Source: Massariosphaeria phaeospora (Eukaryota > Ascomycota > Dothideomycetes > Pleosporales). Taken from it: 64,000 nt of DNA. The notes under the pieces are model-generated. The model was given only the letters and a program-made list of their open reading frames with translations. It made no database searches and had not been told where the DNA came from. The position numbers were made by a program, and so were the translations under genes. Positions 46,244 through 57,044 of this stretch are shown here, piece by piece. Numbering within the stretch: position 1 is the stretch's first letter; every line of letters begins with the position of its first letter. The stretch is taken from assembly GCA_011032825.1 (NCBI GenBank), contig JAADJZ010000007.1:992001-1056000 (forward strand). The letters run 5' to 3'.

Positions 46244-47963
46244 TCATAATATAAACATTCCAGCCACCGAAGTCAACGCAATGAGTACGTATGCTGCGAA
46301 TAGAGTATTGCCGTATGCGACAAATCCAGGCATAAAGGTGCCCGCCGCTGCACCTGACGAACCAGATCTTGCAGCTCCCTCGGTGCCTACAGGCGCGGTT
46401 CCACGTACGGTTGGACTCGCAGCAGTTCCTGTTCCTGCAGTGCCGACGGCCTCCAGCAGAGACTGGCACCCTGAGGCCGTCTTCGCCGCCTGAGTAGTGG
46501 CCATGCCTTCGAAATCGCACGCTGTACTGGCCTTATTTCTTCCCAAGTAGTACAGGTTTGCTACCCAGGCGAGTTGGTCCTTGGGATCACATCCCGAAAT
46601 ACCACCATATTCACCAGTTGTGGCGTTATGAGTGATTCCATCGCAGGCCGATTGGTCCTGGTCGCAGATATAGTTGAATGTGTCTCCGTACTTCTCCGCG
46701 TTTTCCTCTCATGTTACATTCCAAGTTTGCGACAACACAGGCACAAAGTTGGGGGTTGACGGGAGGTGGCAAAGGACTGGCTTCAGCGCGCCATGATTCT
46801 TGCACCGTGGGACATGCCGGTGCGCTATTCGTTGGTGTATATGCGCTCCTTGTGGTTGAAGTAGGAGAGATAGATGCGAGTTGATCACGCAGAGAGGTGA
46901 AATCCGGGTAAGGTGAAGCGGTAGCCCCGTTGTCTTGAAGCTCAACGAGGCCGTAGTTGTTTTCACCCTTGAACCATTCGTAGACGATACCACCGGAGAA
47001 TACCTCGGTCATATTCCCGAATAACACTTCGACTTCAGTAAATGGGCGTGAGACCGTCCTCGAGTCCTTCGATACAGCCGTACTCGGCGAAAAAGACAGG
47101 GACCGGATAGTCACTGAAGAAATCCACACGCTCGCCGTAATTCGAAGAAGCATAGTTGCTGTCGCCACACCACGAATATACATTGTAACCCCAGAAGTCG
47201 ATGCGAGTGAGGTTCCCTTCGTTACCCGGTTCACAGGCGAAGTAGTGTGCCAGCTCATTGCGGGTTGGCACATCAGCGGTTGCATATCCTACTCCTAGAG
47301 TTGAACGATAGTTTTGGGACTGGATGTAGCCTTTGGTATCTCGGACGGCCGCCTTGACAAAGGCCGCAGCAGCCGTCTGATTTCCCGCGCTGACGTTCTC
47401 GTTTCCAGCGAAGAATCCAAGCACATTTCTGTACTTCTGCAGTGCATCGATAACACCTGTATATCTTCTATATAGCGATACGTCCCAGTTTGGATCATCC
47501 GATTGTATAGACGTGTTTGGCTCGCCCAAATCCGCGATTACGTAGATATCTGCTGAGGCTAGTTGTTCCATACAATCATCGTGGTTTTGCGTGGGATCGA
47601 TAGCGTACACGCGGAGGACATTGGTATGGATTTCCTTTAGCAAAGGTATGTCACGACGGCACGCATTGCCGTCGGCGAGCGGGTCTGTATAGCGTGATTT
47701 CTCCGAGTCCTGGTTTGCGGTACCGTTGGGCTGGTAGTTTTGCTGGTAGGCTACACCTCGGAGGTAGCTGTGCCGTCAGTACTGGCTTGATTATGCCGCG
47801 GGGGGTTGGTGCTGTGCACTTACAACTGCGAGCCATTGTTGGTGTAGAAGAAGTGCTGACCGTAGACCTCTATATCCGGAATGGAGTTGTAGCTCTGCGC
47901 CGCAGCCCCGGAGAGCACCACCGCAGCGCCGAAAAGACAGTGCAATGTCTTAGTTACCTTCAT
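46244..47963 (-). pseudogene. GH72 beta-1,3-glucanosyltransferase (Gas/Gel type), frameshifted
   Basis: Cell-wall glucan remodelling enzyme, GPI-anchored at the plasma membrane. Exon 1 is 47824-47963 (signal peptide, then YNSIPDIEVYGQHFFY). A 56-nt intron follows and exon 2 starts at 47767 (YLRGVAYQ). The catalytic glutamates are in FFAGNENV and VFFAEYGC. After EYGC the frame must shift by one base (near 47045-47085) to continue with RPFTEVEVLFGNMTE and SGGIVYEWF. It must shift again at an AAAA run (46701-46704) inside the Cys-rich X8/CBM43 domain to reach YGDTFNYICDQDQ. The 3' end encodes a Ser/Thr/Gly stretch and a hydrophobic GPI signal ending at 46244. Everything else is conserved, so decay is recent or the indels are sequencing errors. 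Confidence 0.8.
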
Positions 47964-48518
47964 AACAGCGGAGCAACAATGTCTCTAGTGGAAGAACAGC
48001 ACAAGGTGGGAAACAGAACGAAGCGTCTTGTCGAGAATCCAGGCACAGTGCAGCTTCCGATGGCTCCGGTACGATCAGTGGTGCGCCCTGGGCATTGACG
48101 CGTGTCGCTCTGCAGTCACTAGCCATCTCCAGGCGGACACGGGTGGTGGTGCGTCGCCAACGTGGGAAAGGCGCATGAGTGGTGACGTTAGACGCCATCG
48201 CCAGCCTGTGGTTGCGGGGCAGCCGGCGGGATGGGAGTGGTGAGCCAAGTTTTGCGGAGGAATGTCTTATCGATAAGTAGCGCCCCGGCTAACCGTTTTG
48301 GGCCAACTATCACCCAATGGCGCTAGATGCTGCTTGGCAAGGCATTGTCTCCGGGGTCGTGAAGATTTCCCTGCGTTGTTCCAACATTCACATCTTCGAA
48401 AAACTTTTTTGCGTACACGTACTTTGCTTATTTCTAATATTAAATTTTAACTCCCGCATTCCCGCATTCCCTCACAGTTATATAGGTAGACAGTCATTTT
48501 GCCCGGACCCAGGATCTT
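47964..48518. other. Divergent intergenic region
   Basis: 555 bp between the GH72 pseudogene start (-) and the next + strand pseudogene. It contains an AATATTAAATTT AT-rich stretch. No gene seen. Confidence 0.5.
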
Positions 48519-50965
48519 ATGAGCGGCGTGACCGATACTACCACGACGGATGTTCCCTGGTGCCCCCCACCATGTGCATGTCCGGAATGTCAGTCGCACT
48601 TTTTTACTCTTTCGGAGCAGAATGTGGACCGTTGGCATTACCAGAAGAAGATATCAGACTCAGAGGCCAGAGCGATCCTAGTTCCTTATGTGAAGAGTAT
48701 AGACCTGGACCGAAGGGCCCTACAAGCAGCATGCGAACACCACGGTAACCGAATTCTCGCTCGTTGGCGAAAACGCACCGTGCCCAAGCGTGAGGCTCTT
48801 CTGTTGCAGACTGAGCCATCTTTGGTCAAGGAGAAGTTTCTCGCGGCCAAGCTCGCATACTCTGGATCGTCCTGGTGGGATATGCGGCCCTACAGAAAGT
48901 TTTGGTTGCTTCCTTAACTCGATGTTGAAACGCTCGCAAGGAATCCATCCGTCCTAATCGGTCTGCTCCACCATCGGGCAAGCCACCACCCTGAAGAGTG
49001 GGCCTAGTTCGATCACCAGGCGCTTACGTTACCCCGGGCATGTGGGTATTTTGATGTCCAGTTCAATGATTGCTGCGTGGTCATGTGGGGTTCTCAGTAT
49101 GGCGACCTTGTGAATTGGAACGTAAACGAGGCGCATCGATCCGACATTATCGGCTTTCCCTGTGCTCGACTGATCTGTGAAGCACAAGCTACTCTATTAC
49201 GCCTTTTGAGAAGGCTTGTCGAGAATCTCTTGGAGAACACCGCGTCGGCTGAACCTGAATCGGCGGTAAAGTGGAAATCTCTGGTTGAAGGCGGCCTCAA
49301 GAAGACCGGGGAGATTGTGGACTGGTCCAGCTATGTGTACCAGCCATACTCCGCTCCTCCGAATTTCAATATTGATGCGTTGGTAGCCCGGGCCAAAGCG
49401 CGAGTGGATGCTACGGGAGATCATATTTGGCTTTTGCAAACGGAGCCTTCATACCTACGGCATCACATCAAGCTTCTACAGCAGATGCATGCAGCCGAAA
49501 ACTATCGAGGCAATGCTATCGGCGATTATGTGGTTCCTGGAGAGTGGATTGGCGACATCAATATCCACCTGGTTTGGCGGGGCGTCCTGGAAGAGTTTGA
49601 ACATACACAGCAACTGTACCACCGTTTTCGTGATTCGATTCACCCAGGAACTCCTCTGCCAAGAGAATACGACGACGCGCTGGCTGCTTTAGAGGTTCTC
49701 TTGGTGAACATAATGCATAACTGCTCTAAGCAACTGCAAGCACTGCTTACGCAGCGGCCTGGCTTCCAAAATCTCTACCACCAAGGCTTCGAACGCGAAA
49801 CGGGCCAGGTCACTATGAAGCTAAAAGAAAGTTTTACCACCAGCGTTCTCTTCAACGAAGAGCCACTGTACTGGTGTCTTTTACAACTACAAGGTGCCCC
49901 GGACGATCAACGTCGGTTTCCATATGCTATGCTCTTAGACTTCCTCGACCATCACCTCACTTCTTCTCCCACCCCAGAGCGTGCGCGGTTAGATGCGATA
50001 CTCTTTGAGAAACTTTCAGACTATGCCACTATCTTCGAACTTCTCAGCGCCGTGCGCTTGCATCGCCCCAAGATGAAGATTGGCCATGCGAGTGTGTTTT
50101 TGGAGACAGAAGACCGTCTTTCCTGGCGTCGTCTCAAGGTCAAAAGACTTGGTGAACTCAATGACACAACTTTTGCTAATGGTTGGAAGAAGTTTATGGG
50201 CACGCCACCGCCAAGCGGCCGTAGAGATCAGAAATGGTTGACGGAGTTTGACGCCGTGCACAAGGCTCTCCAGGCTTTCTGGTCAAAATTACATGCCGAG
50301 TACGAGAAAAGATTCAAGGCCAGTGGTAGAACGGAAATGGATATCAAACAGGACCTCAAGAGCGTCAGCTTTTGGGATGGTGAAGACTATTATAACCGCC
50401 TCGAAGCCAAGCGTACCGCTGTCTCCTCCGATATCGCAGCTTCGAAAACCTCTCAAGACAATGGTATCTTCCTCCCGCTGCCGTCGGAATCATCGGATCC
50501 CTCCTCCAAAGAGGCTCTCTCCCATTAGACCAACCCGAGCCAGAACCGGAAATCTCCACGCCAAATACAACTATCTTACTCTCTAAACGGGCATATGCTA
50601 CATTTCGATCCATGTTCCCTACCACAGCAGAAGAACGCCTGAAGGCCACCGAGTGGGACACCTTCGTATCATCCATGGAAGACGCTGGCTTCAGTGCAAA
50701 GCACACCGGCGGCTCCATGGTCACGTTCGAGAATGGGGACGGAAGGATCATCTTCCACAAACCGCATCCAGTGCCGAAGATTGATCCGGTGATGTTGCAG
50801 TCGATAGGTAGGCGGATGAATAAGTGGTTTGGATGGGATCGGGCTTCGTTTGCGGTACTCGGGCCCAAGTTTTCTCCGAAAAATCTCAAGAAATTGCCCG
50901 TGCTACGCACGGGCCTACTACCGTGTCCGTGCACCCAATGCACGGATTCAGCCAATGCACGCTAA
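48519..50965 (+). pseudogene. Large fungal-specific protein gene with two in-frame stops
   Basis: One frame runs from the ATG at 48519 to 50463, then across a 65-nt intron (50464-50528) to a last exon ending at 50965. It belongs to a family of roughly 800-900-residue fungal proteins that I recognise but cannot name. Conserved blocks are KREALLLQTEPSL, WWDMRPYRK, LDVETLARNPSVLIGLLHHR, CGYFDVQFNDCCVVM, DIIGFPCARLI, LRRHIK-type RHHIKLLQQ, IHPGTPLPREYDDALAAL, and the C-terminal IIFHKPHPVPKIDPVM and RRMNKWFGW. Stops occur at TAA 48915-48917 (LLP|LDVET) and TAG 49005-49007 (EEWA|FDHQ), both inside conserved blocks. The extreme 3' end runs into transposon-like sequence after about 50895. No function is known for the family. 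Confidence 0.75.
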
Positions 50966-51039
50966 ACACTATAAACGCTCTATTAGAAATAAAGCTGTAG
51001 AGCTACCTATAATTAATATTATTACAAGATATTCTTGTA

Positions 51040-53115
51040 ACGTGTCCGTGCGCGTGATGCACGCGGAACACCATAAACGTTCTACTAGCAATGAGGCAAT
51101 AGAGCCAGCCACAATCAATATTATCATGAGAATTTTTGGCAGAGTACTATATCGATACTCGCGATTAATTTGCGCTACTTATATCTATCTGGAAACTTGA
51201 CGCTGCGGCCGCGACGCGTTAGGATAGCTGGGACAGCAGATACGCCCTCTAAGGCCTCCGCAGCATCTCTAGTATCAACGCTACGTTTGTAACGCTTTTT
51301 GCTCTGTAGAGATAGCTGCGGAGCCTTTCTCTTACCCTTTTGAGAAGATTGTAGAGCTTTTGTAGCGTCGCGAGCCTCTTTCTGGCGAGCTCGCTCTGCT
51401 GCCTTTTCTGCCTTCTCTCTCTCTCTAGCTACCTTAGCTGCCTCCCGCGCTATACGCTTCTCCTCTGCAATTTTCTCCTTGTATAGCTTAGCTGCCTTCC
51501 TTAGCTCTGCTGTCTCTGCTTTTTGAAGCTGCTGCTCCTTCTCCTCTTGCTCTCTAACAGATTGACGAACACGTGCCTCCCTTATTTTCCTTGGTAACCA
51601 GAAGACCGCTCCACCATGATATTCCTGGCGCTGTTGGAGATCTAGAGCTTTGCCCTTCTTTTTACGCTTCTCTTTGGTAGATAGCGCCTGCTTAATTCCA
51701 TCCATCTCATGCTTAAGTAGCTCATTCTGAACAGATAGGTAGTGGAGCGATCGGCGAAGCTTCTGTGTATCTTGACTACTCTAATTCTTCACTGCTAATC
51801 GTACAAGCCTATCTATCTTTCTCCAGTTATAATCGCTGAGCCCTGATAAGGAGCTATTGCCTAATTCTTCATCCTGCGTGAACCTATCAAGGATAGGCTT
51901 AGAATTAGGTAGTAATATGCCTGTAGCTCTAAAAGAGCTAAGAATAGTTAATTCCTTGAAAGAGGCCTTCCACGCATTCTAGAATAGGAGAAAGAAGTCG
52001 CCTTTAGTAATAGAAGCCAGGCCCTGGCTTCTATGAAGGTATTCTGATAGCTCTGCTGAGTAGGCTGTTGATAGAGGCTTGAACATTGCTACATCGAGTG
52101 GCTGAAGCGTATGAGTCGAATGAGGAGGTAGAATAGCAAGGAGAATCTTGTTCTGATCACAGTAGTCGATAAAATCCATAGTGATATGGGATCCGTGGCT
52201 ATCTAGGATCAGAAGTCGATAGGATCGTTGGGTCTTCTCTCTTGTACAGCGATCAAACACCTGCTTAAGCCAGGCAAGTCCAATATCGTTGTTCGTCCAG
52301 CCAGAGGGTGATGAGGTGATAAAGACTGGGTGTTCTCCTGCCTGGATATCGTCTACCCAGCTTGATTGAATGCCCTTGTTGGCAGCCTCATAGATAAGGC
52401 TTGGAGGCAGAGCAGTTCCATCAGCGCATATACATGCTAGGAGTGTAATCCATGCGCGGCTTCCATCCTGGAGCGATGCCCTAACCTCCTTCTTCTCCCA
52501 CATTCGTCGGCTGAATATCCTCTTTGATCTGCCCACAATACCAATCATAAAGCCTTTCTCATCCATATTGTACGTATGACGAGGATCTATCTGATATTGA
52601 TCGATCTTGCTATGTAGGAGCTGAAAATAGAGGCGATATTTGTCCCCTGAATCAGCTTTGTGGCGATTGCTGTCCATGCCAACTGTCCATTGTGATATAA
52701 GATGAATGCTGTGCCGGTTGATAAAGCGCGTAACCCAGCTCTCGCTAACTAGCTCCTGGGCTATCGTTGATGCGAAATTTCGTATCATCTCTCTTGTAGG
52801 AGGTATATGTCTCTCTGATAATCCTTTGATATACTGTACAAGCTCCTGCTCTTGTTGTGGGCTGAGTTTCTGTTGGTCAAAGTTCTTGGAGGTTCCATGG
52901 CGTGTTAGGCCTCGGTGTCTTCGGCTTAAGGTGGAGCGCACAACACCATGTTTAGTAGCAATTTCTGTATATGAGAAATCTTCTCCTGGTTCTTGCGATT
53001 CGATTTCTTCAATCGCAGCCTGTATTGGGTCCATATTGGTGGAGTTGTCGCGTGTTGAAGACAATAGAGTTTGTCGTGTTTTGGTGTTCCGCGTGCATCA
53101 CGCGCACGGACACGT
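51040..53115 (-). mobile_element. Pogo/Fot-like Tc1-mariner DNA transposon, 2,076 bp
   Basis: Perfect 34-bp terminal inverted repeats: left 51040-51073 begins ACGTGTCCGTGCGCGTGATG, and right 53082-53115 is its exact reverse complement. A TA target-site duplication flanks it (51038-51039 and 53116-53117). It encodes a single transposase on the minus strand. Identical ends and the nested position show that it moved recently relative to the element around it. Confidence 0.9.
51175..53034 (-). pseudogene. Pogo-type transposase with two TAG stops
   Basis: One frame of 619 codons interrupted by TAG at 51979-51981 and 51781-51783. The N-terminus has a Psq/CENP-B helix-turn-helix (EDFSYTEIATKHGVVRSTLS) and a CENP-B-like DNA-binding part (SESWVTRFINRHS). 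The DDE superfamily core shows three acidic residues: TYNMDEKGF, LLILDSHGSH and HTLQPLDVAMF (a DDD pattern, usual for pogo/Fot). The C-terminus is a Lys/Arg/Glu coiled coil with a late QQRQEYHGGAVFW motif. The first stop replaces the Trp of the conserved LFWNAW-type block (TGG to TAG). Both stops fit C-to-T at CpA on one strand or the other, the RIP signature. Confidence 0.85.
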
Positions 53116-53278
53116 TAGAGTACTATATTAATACTTGCAATTAACTTGTGCTACTTACGCTAGCGAATAGGTAGAGAGTACTTATAAGTTATCGTTGGGT
53201 ATAAGTTGAGTTAGAGTCGCACAGACCTAGAGTTAAAGTTAAGTTAAAGTAATTAAAGCGTAGGTTAAAGTTAGGTTA

Positions 53279-53711
53279 ACGTACCTCATGGGTTCGCCGG
53301 ACACACAGGTTCGCCGGACACCTGTTTTTACTAAAGAAAATCAATAATCTAAGGCTTAATAACTCTAGATCTACTTTATAGAATTCTCTAAAAATTTCAC
53401 TACTAAGCTGCATCTATATAAACTTTAAGATCCTAAGGTTACTAAGCTCTAGCCTTAGTATTTAAAAAGCTATTAAAGAAAGCCTAAATTACAGGGATTA
53501 TTTTAGCGTATTTTTTGTATCTCTAGAATTAGACTAGGTAGAGCTTAGTAATACTAGGATTGAAAAGTTAATGTATACAGAAATAACATATTAAATTTTT
53601 AGAAAATTCTATTAAGTAGATCTAGAGTTATTAAGCCTTAGATTATTGATTTTCCTTAGTAAAAACAGGTGTCCGGCGAACCTGTGTGTCCGGCGAACCC
53701 ATAAGGTACGT
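53279..53711. mobile_element. MITE of 433 bp with long terminal inverted repeats
   Basis: Terminal inverted repeats of about 119 bp (53279-53397 and 53593-53711), differing at about five positions and starting ACGTACC(T)ATGGGTTCGCC. TA dinucleotides flank both ends (53277-53278 and 53712-53713). Near the tips is an internal direct repeat, GGTTCGCCGGACAC twice. The AT-rich centre has no coding frame. TA duplication and the ACGT tips place it with Tc1/mariner-type elements. Confidence 0.85.
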
Positions 53712-54119
53712 TATTACACTTCTCTTCATTACACTCTTTGACCCCACCTCTCACCATATGGAGGAGCTCGCGGCCTTCGAGGTGGATCATTGTTAATATT
53801 TTCTTCTATAGACTTCCGAAACGTTCAACCAAGACTAGTGTTACTGTTATGCAAACAATGAACCTTATTACTAAATAGTAACATCAAGACTTAAAGATAG
53901 AAGAATTATAATCAATTCAGGTTCGTGTTCCCATTGTGAGATCTTCATTAAATGTGGGCACTCGTCTGTTACTCACGCTAACCCGGAACGCCACTACTAA
54001 TCCAAACCCCTGCTACCTTCTACAACCAACCTCAAAACACCAACCCGCGATTCCGACAAACAATCTCCATAATTGAGCCGCCAACTCATCAACCAGGCTT
54101 AACTACGACAACCAAAACC
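53712..54119. other. Promoter region of the KAPA synthase gene
   Basis: 408 bp from the MITE to the bioF-like start. The last 120 bp are C- and A-rich leader sequence. No other feature seen. Confidence 0.5.
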
Positions 54120-55520
54120 ATGGACGACGACCCCACTGACTCGCCCCTGGAAACTCGCCTCCGCACCCTCCTCCAGCGCCGCCAAGCGCACAGCACCCTC
54201 CGCACCCTCACCACCACCACCCCCCACCAAACCGACTTCTCCTCCAATGACTTCCTCTCGCTCGCCACATCCGCCCATCTCAAAACCGCATTCCTGGCCG
54301 AACTCGCCGCCGCGCAGCTCCCCCTCGGCAGCGGCGGCTCCCGCCTCCTCGACGGGAACTCTCCTTACGCCGAGAATCTCGAGCGCGAAATCGCAGACTT
54401 CCACGGCGCGAGCGCGGGCCTGCTGTTCAACTCTGGGTTTGATGCGAATGCGGGGTTTTTCGCGTGTGTGCCGCAGGCGGGGGATGTGGTGGTGTATGAC
54501 GAGCTGATCCACGCGAGCGTGCATGATGGGATGCGGCTGTCGCGAGCGGGGTCGCGGGTGCCGTTTCGGCATAATTGCGTGCAGGATCTGAGGAGGGTGT
54601 TGGGGGCGTGTGTGGAGGGGGTGCGCGCGCGGAAGGGTCATGTGATTGTTGCGGTGGAGACGGTGTATAGTATGGACGGCGACTTGGCGCCGCTGCAAGA
54701 GATTGTGGAGACGGTGGAGGAGGTGCTGCCGAAGGGGATGGGGTACGTGGTTATCGACGAGGCGCATTCGACGGGGGTGCTGGGGCCGCGGGGACGAGGG
54801 CTGGTGTGTGCGCTGGGGTTGGAGAGGAGGGTGTTTGCGCGGCTGCATACGTTTGGCAAGGCGCTGGCGTGTGGGGGAGGTGAGGCTTGTTTCTTTGATT
54901 TTCGTCGGCGTGCTGTTGACGTTTGGATAGCAATTATACTTGGTTCTTCCGTGCTGCGGCTCTACCTGATCAACTATGCACGGCCGCTCATATACACCAC
55001 GTTCCTCTCGTACCCAGCGCTCGCGGCAATCCGAGCGTCATACTCACTCTTGCAGAACGGGCATACGGTACAGGTAGGTAATTCGTACATGCACTCTGCA
55101 ACCGTGTAGAATTTGTAGATACTAACGCCTGTCTAGCTAGCCGCCCACCTCCGCGCCCTAATCCAGAACCTCTACTCAGAACTCCATACCCTAACCATCA
55201 ACACTACATTTCGAGCACTACTCACCGTACCACCAACATGTCCCCGATCTCCAATCTTCTCCATTCAACTAGCCGAGCCCAAAATCCTAGCCAAGTTCTT
55301 GCAAGATAAAGGCATGATGGTAAGGGCAGTGGTGCCGCCTACAGTGCCCGAGGGCACCTCGCGAGTGAGGATCTGCCTGCACGCTGGAAACACCGAGGCA
55401 GACATCGGGAAGCTGGTTGCGAGCTTAGAAGAGTGGTGTTTGCAACGAAGGGACGAGAGAGTTGAGGAGAAAACGGGGGCAGCTGCAAAGCGGAGGGGTT
55501 TTGCGAGTGCCCAGCTGTAG
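54120..55520 (+). CDS. 8-amino-7-oxononanoate (KAPA) synthase, BioF-like
   Basis: Pyridoxal-phosphate enzyme condensing pimeloyl thioester with alanine in biotin synthesis; fungal versions are probably peroxisomal or mitochondrial. Exons are 54120-54879, 54931-55073 and 55137-55520, with introns of 51 and 63 nt, giving 428 residues. Motifs are DFSSNDFLSLA near the N-terminus, GSGGSRLLDGN, ETVYSMDGDLAPL, VIDEAHSTGVLGPRGRG, and HTFGKALACGG with K247 as the PLP lysine. After intron 1 comes YLINYARPLIYTT. The first intron is a multiple of three and open, so an unspliced read would insert 17 codons into the domain. The alpha-oxoamine synthase fold is complete. It sits tail-to-tail with the biotin synthase gene. 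Confidence 0.88.
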
Positions 55521-55757
55521 TACTGGCGAGGTAGGAGATATCAGGCATGTGGCTGGAGGATGGGGGTTGATGTTGCATTACCCTACTAGATAGGCCTCAG
55601 CGGTCAGTGTATGTTTAACTTAAGTTTGCAGCACTCGTTGTAGTTGCCAAAAGGGACAATGTCATGTTCAATCTTGACTCTGCATTGCTAGTCGAGAGTT
55701 CGGTACACGAAGTGCAGTGCCTAGGTAATAGATGATCTGACGAGCTATACATCTGAA
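55521..55757. other. Shared 3' spacer of the biotin gene pair
   Basis: 237 bp between the convergent stops of the KAPA synthase and biotin synthase genes. It probably holds both polyadenylation regions. Confidence 0.5.
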
Positions 55758-57044
55758 TCAAATGACCGGCGCGCTAGCTTGGACACTAGAAGGGACCTCA
55801 GCAACAGTATCGAAGTTGGCGGTCTCTGCAATCTCCTGCTGTCCGCCAATTGTTTCCTTGGTCTCCATGGGTCTCAAACCCCATTTACCAAACATCTCCT
55901 TATCTTCTTCCCAGCCGTTGCAAGCCGTGGTCAACATCTTCTCGCCAGTGAAGACGGCGTTGGCGCCCGCCTGGAAACACATTATTTGTTTCTCCTCGCG
56001 CATCGTATGTCGACCGGCCGCGAGGCGGATAATTGTCGCTGGGAGAACTAAACGCGCTGTGGCAATAGTACGTAAAATAGCGTCGAAAGAAATGGCCTTG
56101 CTTTCACCAAGCGGTGTCCCTTTGATCGGTACTAGCGCGTTTACAGGGAAGGACTCGGGGTGTGAGGGCATGGTGGCGACTGTGTGAATGAGACCGACGT
56201 GGTCTTTAGACTTCTCACCTAGACCGAGGATACCGCCAGTGCAGACGTTGATGCCTGCCTCGCGGACATTCTTGATTGTGGCTAATCGCTCGTCATACGT
56301 CCTCGTGCTGATTACGCTCGGGTAGTGTTCTCTTGACGTGTCAAGGTTGTGGTTGTAGGCCGTGAGCCCCGCATCTTTCAGCTCCCTGGCCTGGGCTGCG
56401 TCGATCATGCCCAGTGTGACACATGCCTCCATGCCCAGGGCCCGCACCCCTTCTACCATGGCCTTGACGTTCTTGAGGTTTGTCTTCCGGCCACGCATGT
56501 CCCGCCACGCAGCGCCCATGCAGAAGCGCGAGCTGCCATTCTCCTTGGCTACGCGAGCGGCCTCGAGGACCGACTCGACGTCGACCATCTTCGTGGCCTT
56601 GAGGCCTGTGTCGTAGCGCGACGATTGGGCGCAGTAGCTGCAGTCCTCGGAGCAGCCGCCGGTTTTGATGTTCATGAGGGTGCACATCTGGATTGCGGCG
56701 GGGTTGTGGAAGCGGCGATGCACTGTGGCCTAGGTGGGTTGCGGTCAGCCCAGCACCCCTCGCAGCGTGTTCGGGCAGGACAAACGCACCGACGCGTAGG
56801 TGAGTTCGATCAGCGGACTGTGGTAGATGTCCGATATCTCCTCCCGCGTCCAGTTGTTCCGGGGAGTATTTGCCTGCAGCGCATCGTGGAACGGCGACGA
56901 GGACGGCGCTGGCGGCGGCGTGTGATGAGCGGAGGGGTGGATGGGCACGTCTAGCACAGTGCTGAACGGGCGGCTCACGCAACGGGTGCGCACAAAGCGT
57001 GCTCTGGAGAAGCCAGTTGGCCGTGGAAAAGCCCTCTGCGCCAT
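55758..57044 (-). CDS. BIO2: Biotin synthase (radical SAM), mitochondrial
   Basis: Inserts sulfur into dethiobiotin, the last step of biotin synthesis, using S-adenosylmethionine and iron-sulfur clusters. Exons are 56790-57044 and 55758-56729 (60-nt intron), giving 408 residues. The N-terminus (MAQRAFPRPTGFSRARFVRT...) is basic and fits a mitochondrial targeting peptide. The radical-SAM cluster cysteines are C111, C115 and C118 in GGCSEDCSYCAQS. Other biotin-synthase blocks are YNHNLDTS, CTGGILGLGE, VNALVPIKGTPL and AAGRHTM. The frame is open further upstream to an ATG at 57170, but the 57044 start gives the best targeting peptide. It converges on the bioF-like gene. Confidence 0.92.

Larger units (their letters stand above)
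50921..53160. mobile_element. Older pogo-like element relic, split by a younger insertion
   Basis: Left part 50921-51037 begins TA|CCGTGTCCGTGCACCC and aligns along its length with the left end of the intact element (51040 onward). Its continuation resumes right after the younger element: 53118-53160 (GAGTACTATATTAATACTTG...) matches 51143-51185 (GAGTACTATATCGATACTCG...). The breakpoint is exactly the TA target site at 51038-51039. The right limit is approximate, because no transposase remnant follows before the MITE. Confidence 0.7.

Noticed and set aside
47033..47075. 43-nt GT-AG segment that could bridge the first GH72 frameshift
   Set aside because: It would remove the conserved cysteine of EYGC and the PFTEV block, which are present in the genomic sequence.
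48899..48940. 42-nt GT-AG segment that would remove the TAA in the 48.5-kb gene
   Set aside because: It would delete the conserved LLP-LDVETLARN block, has a weak donor and leaves the second stop.
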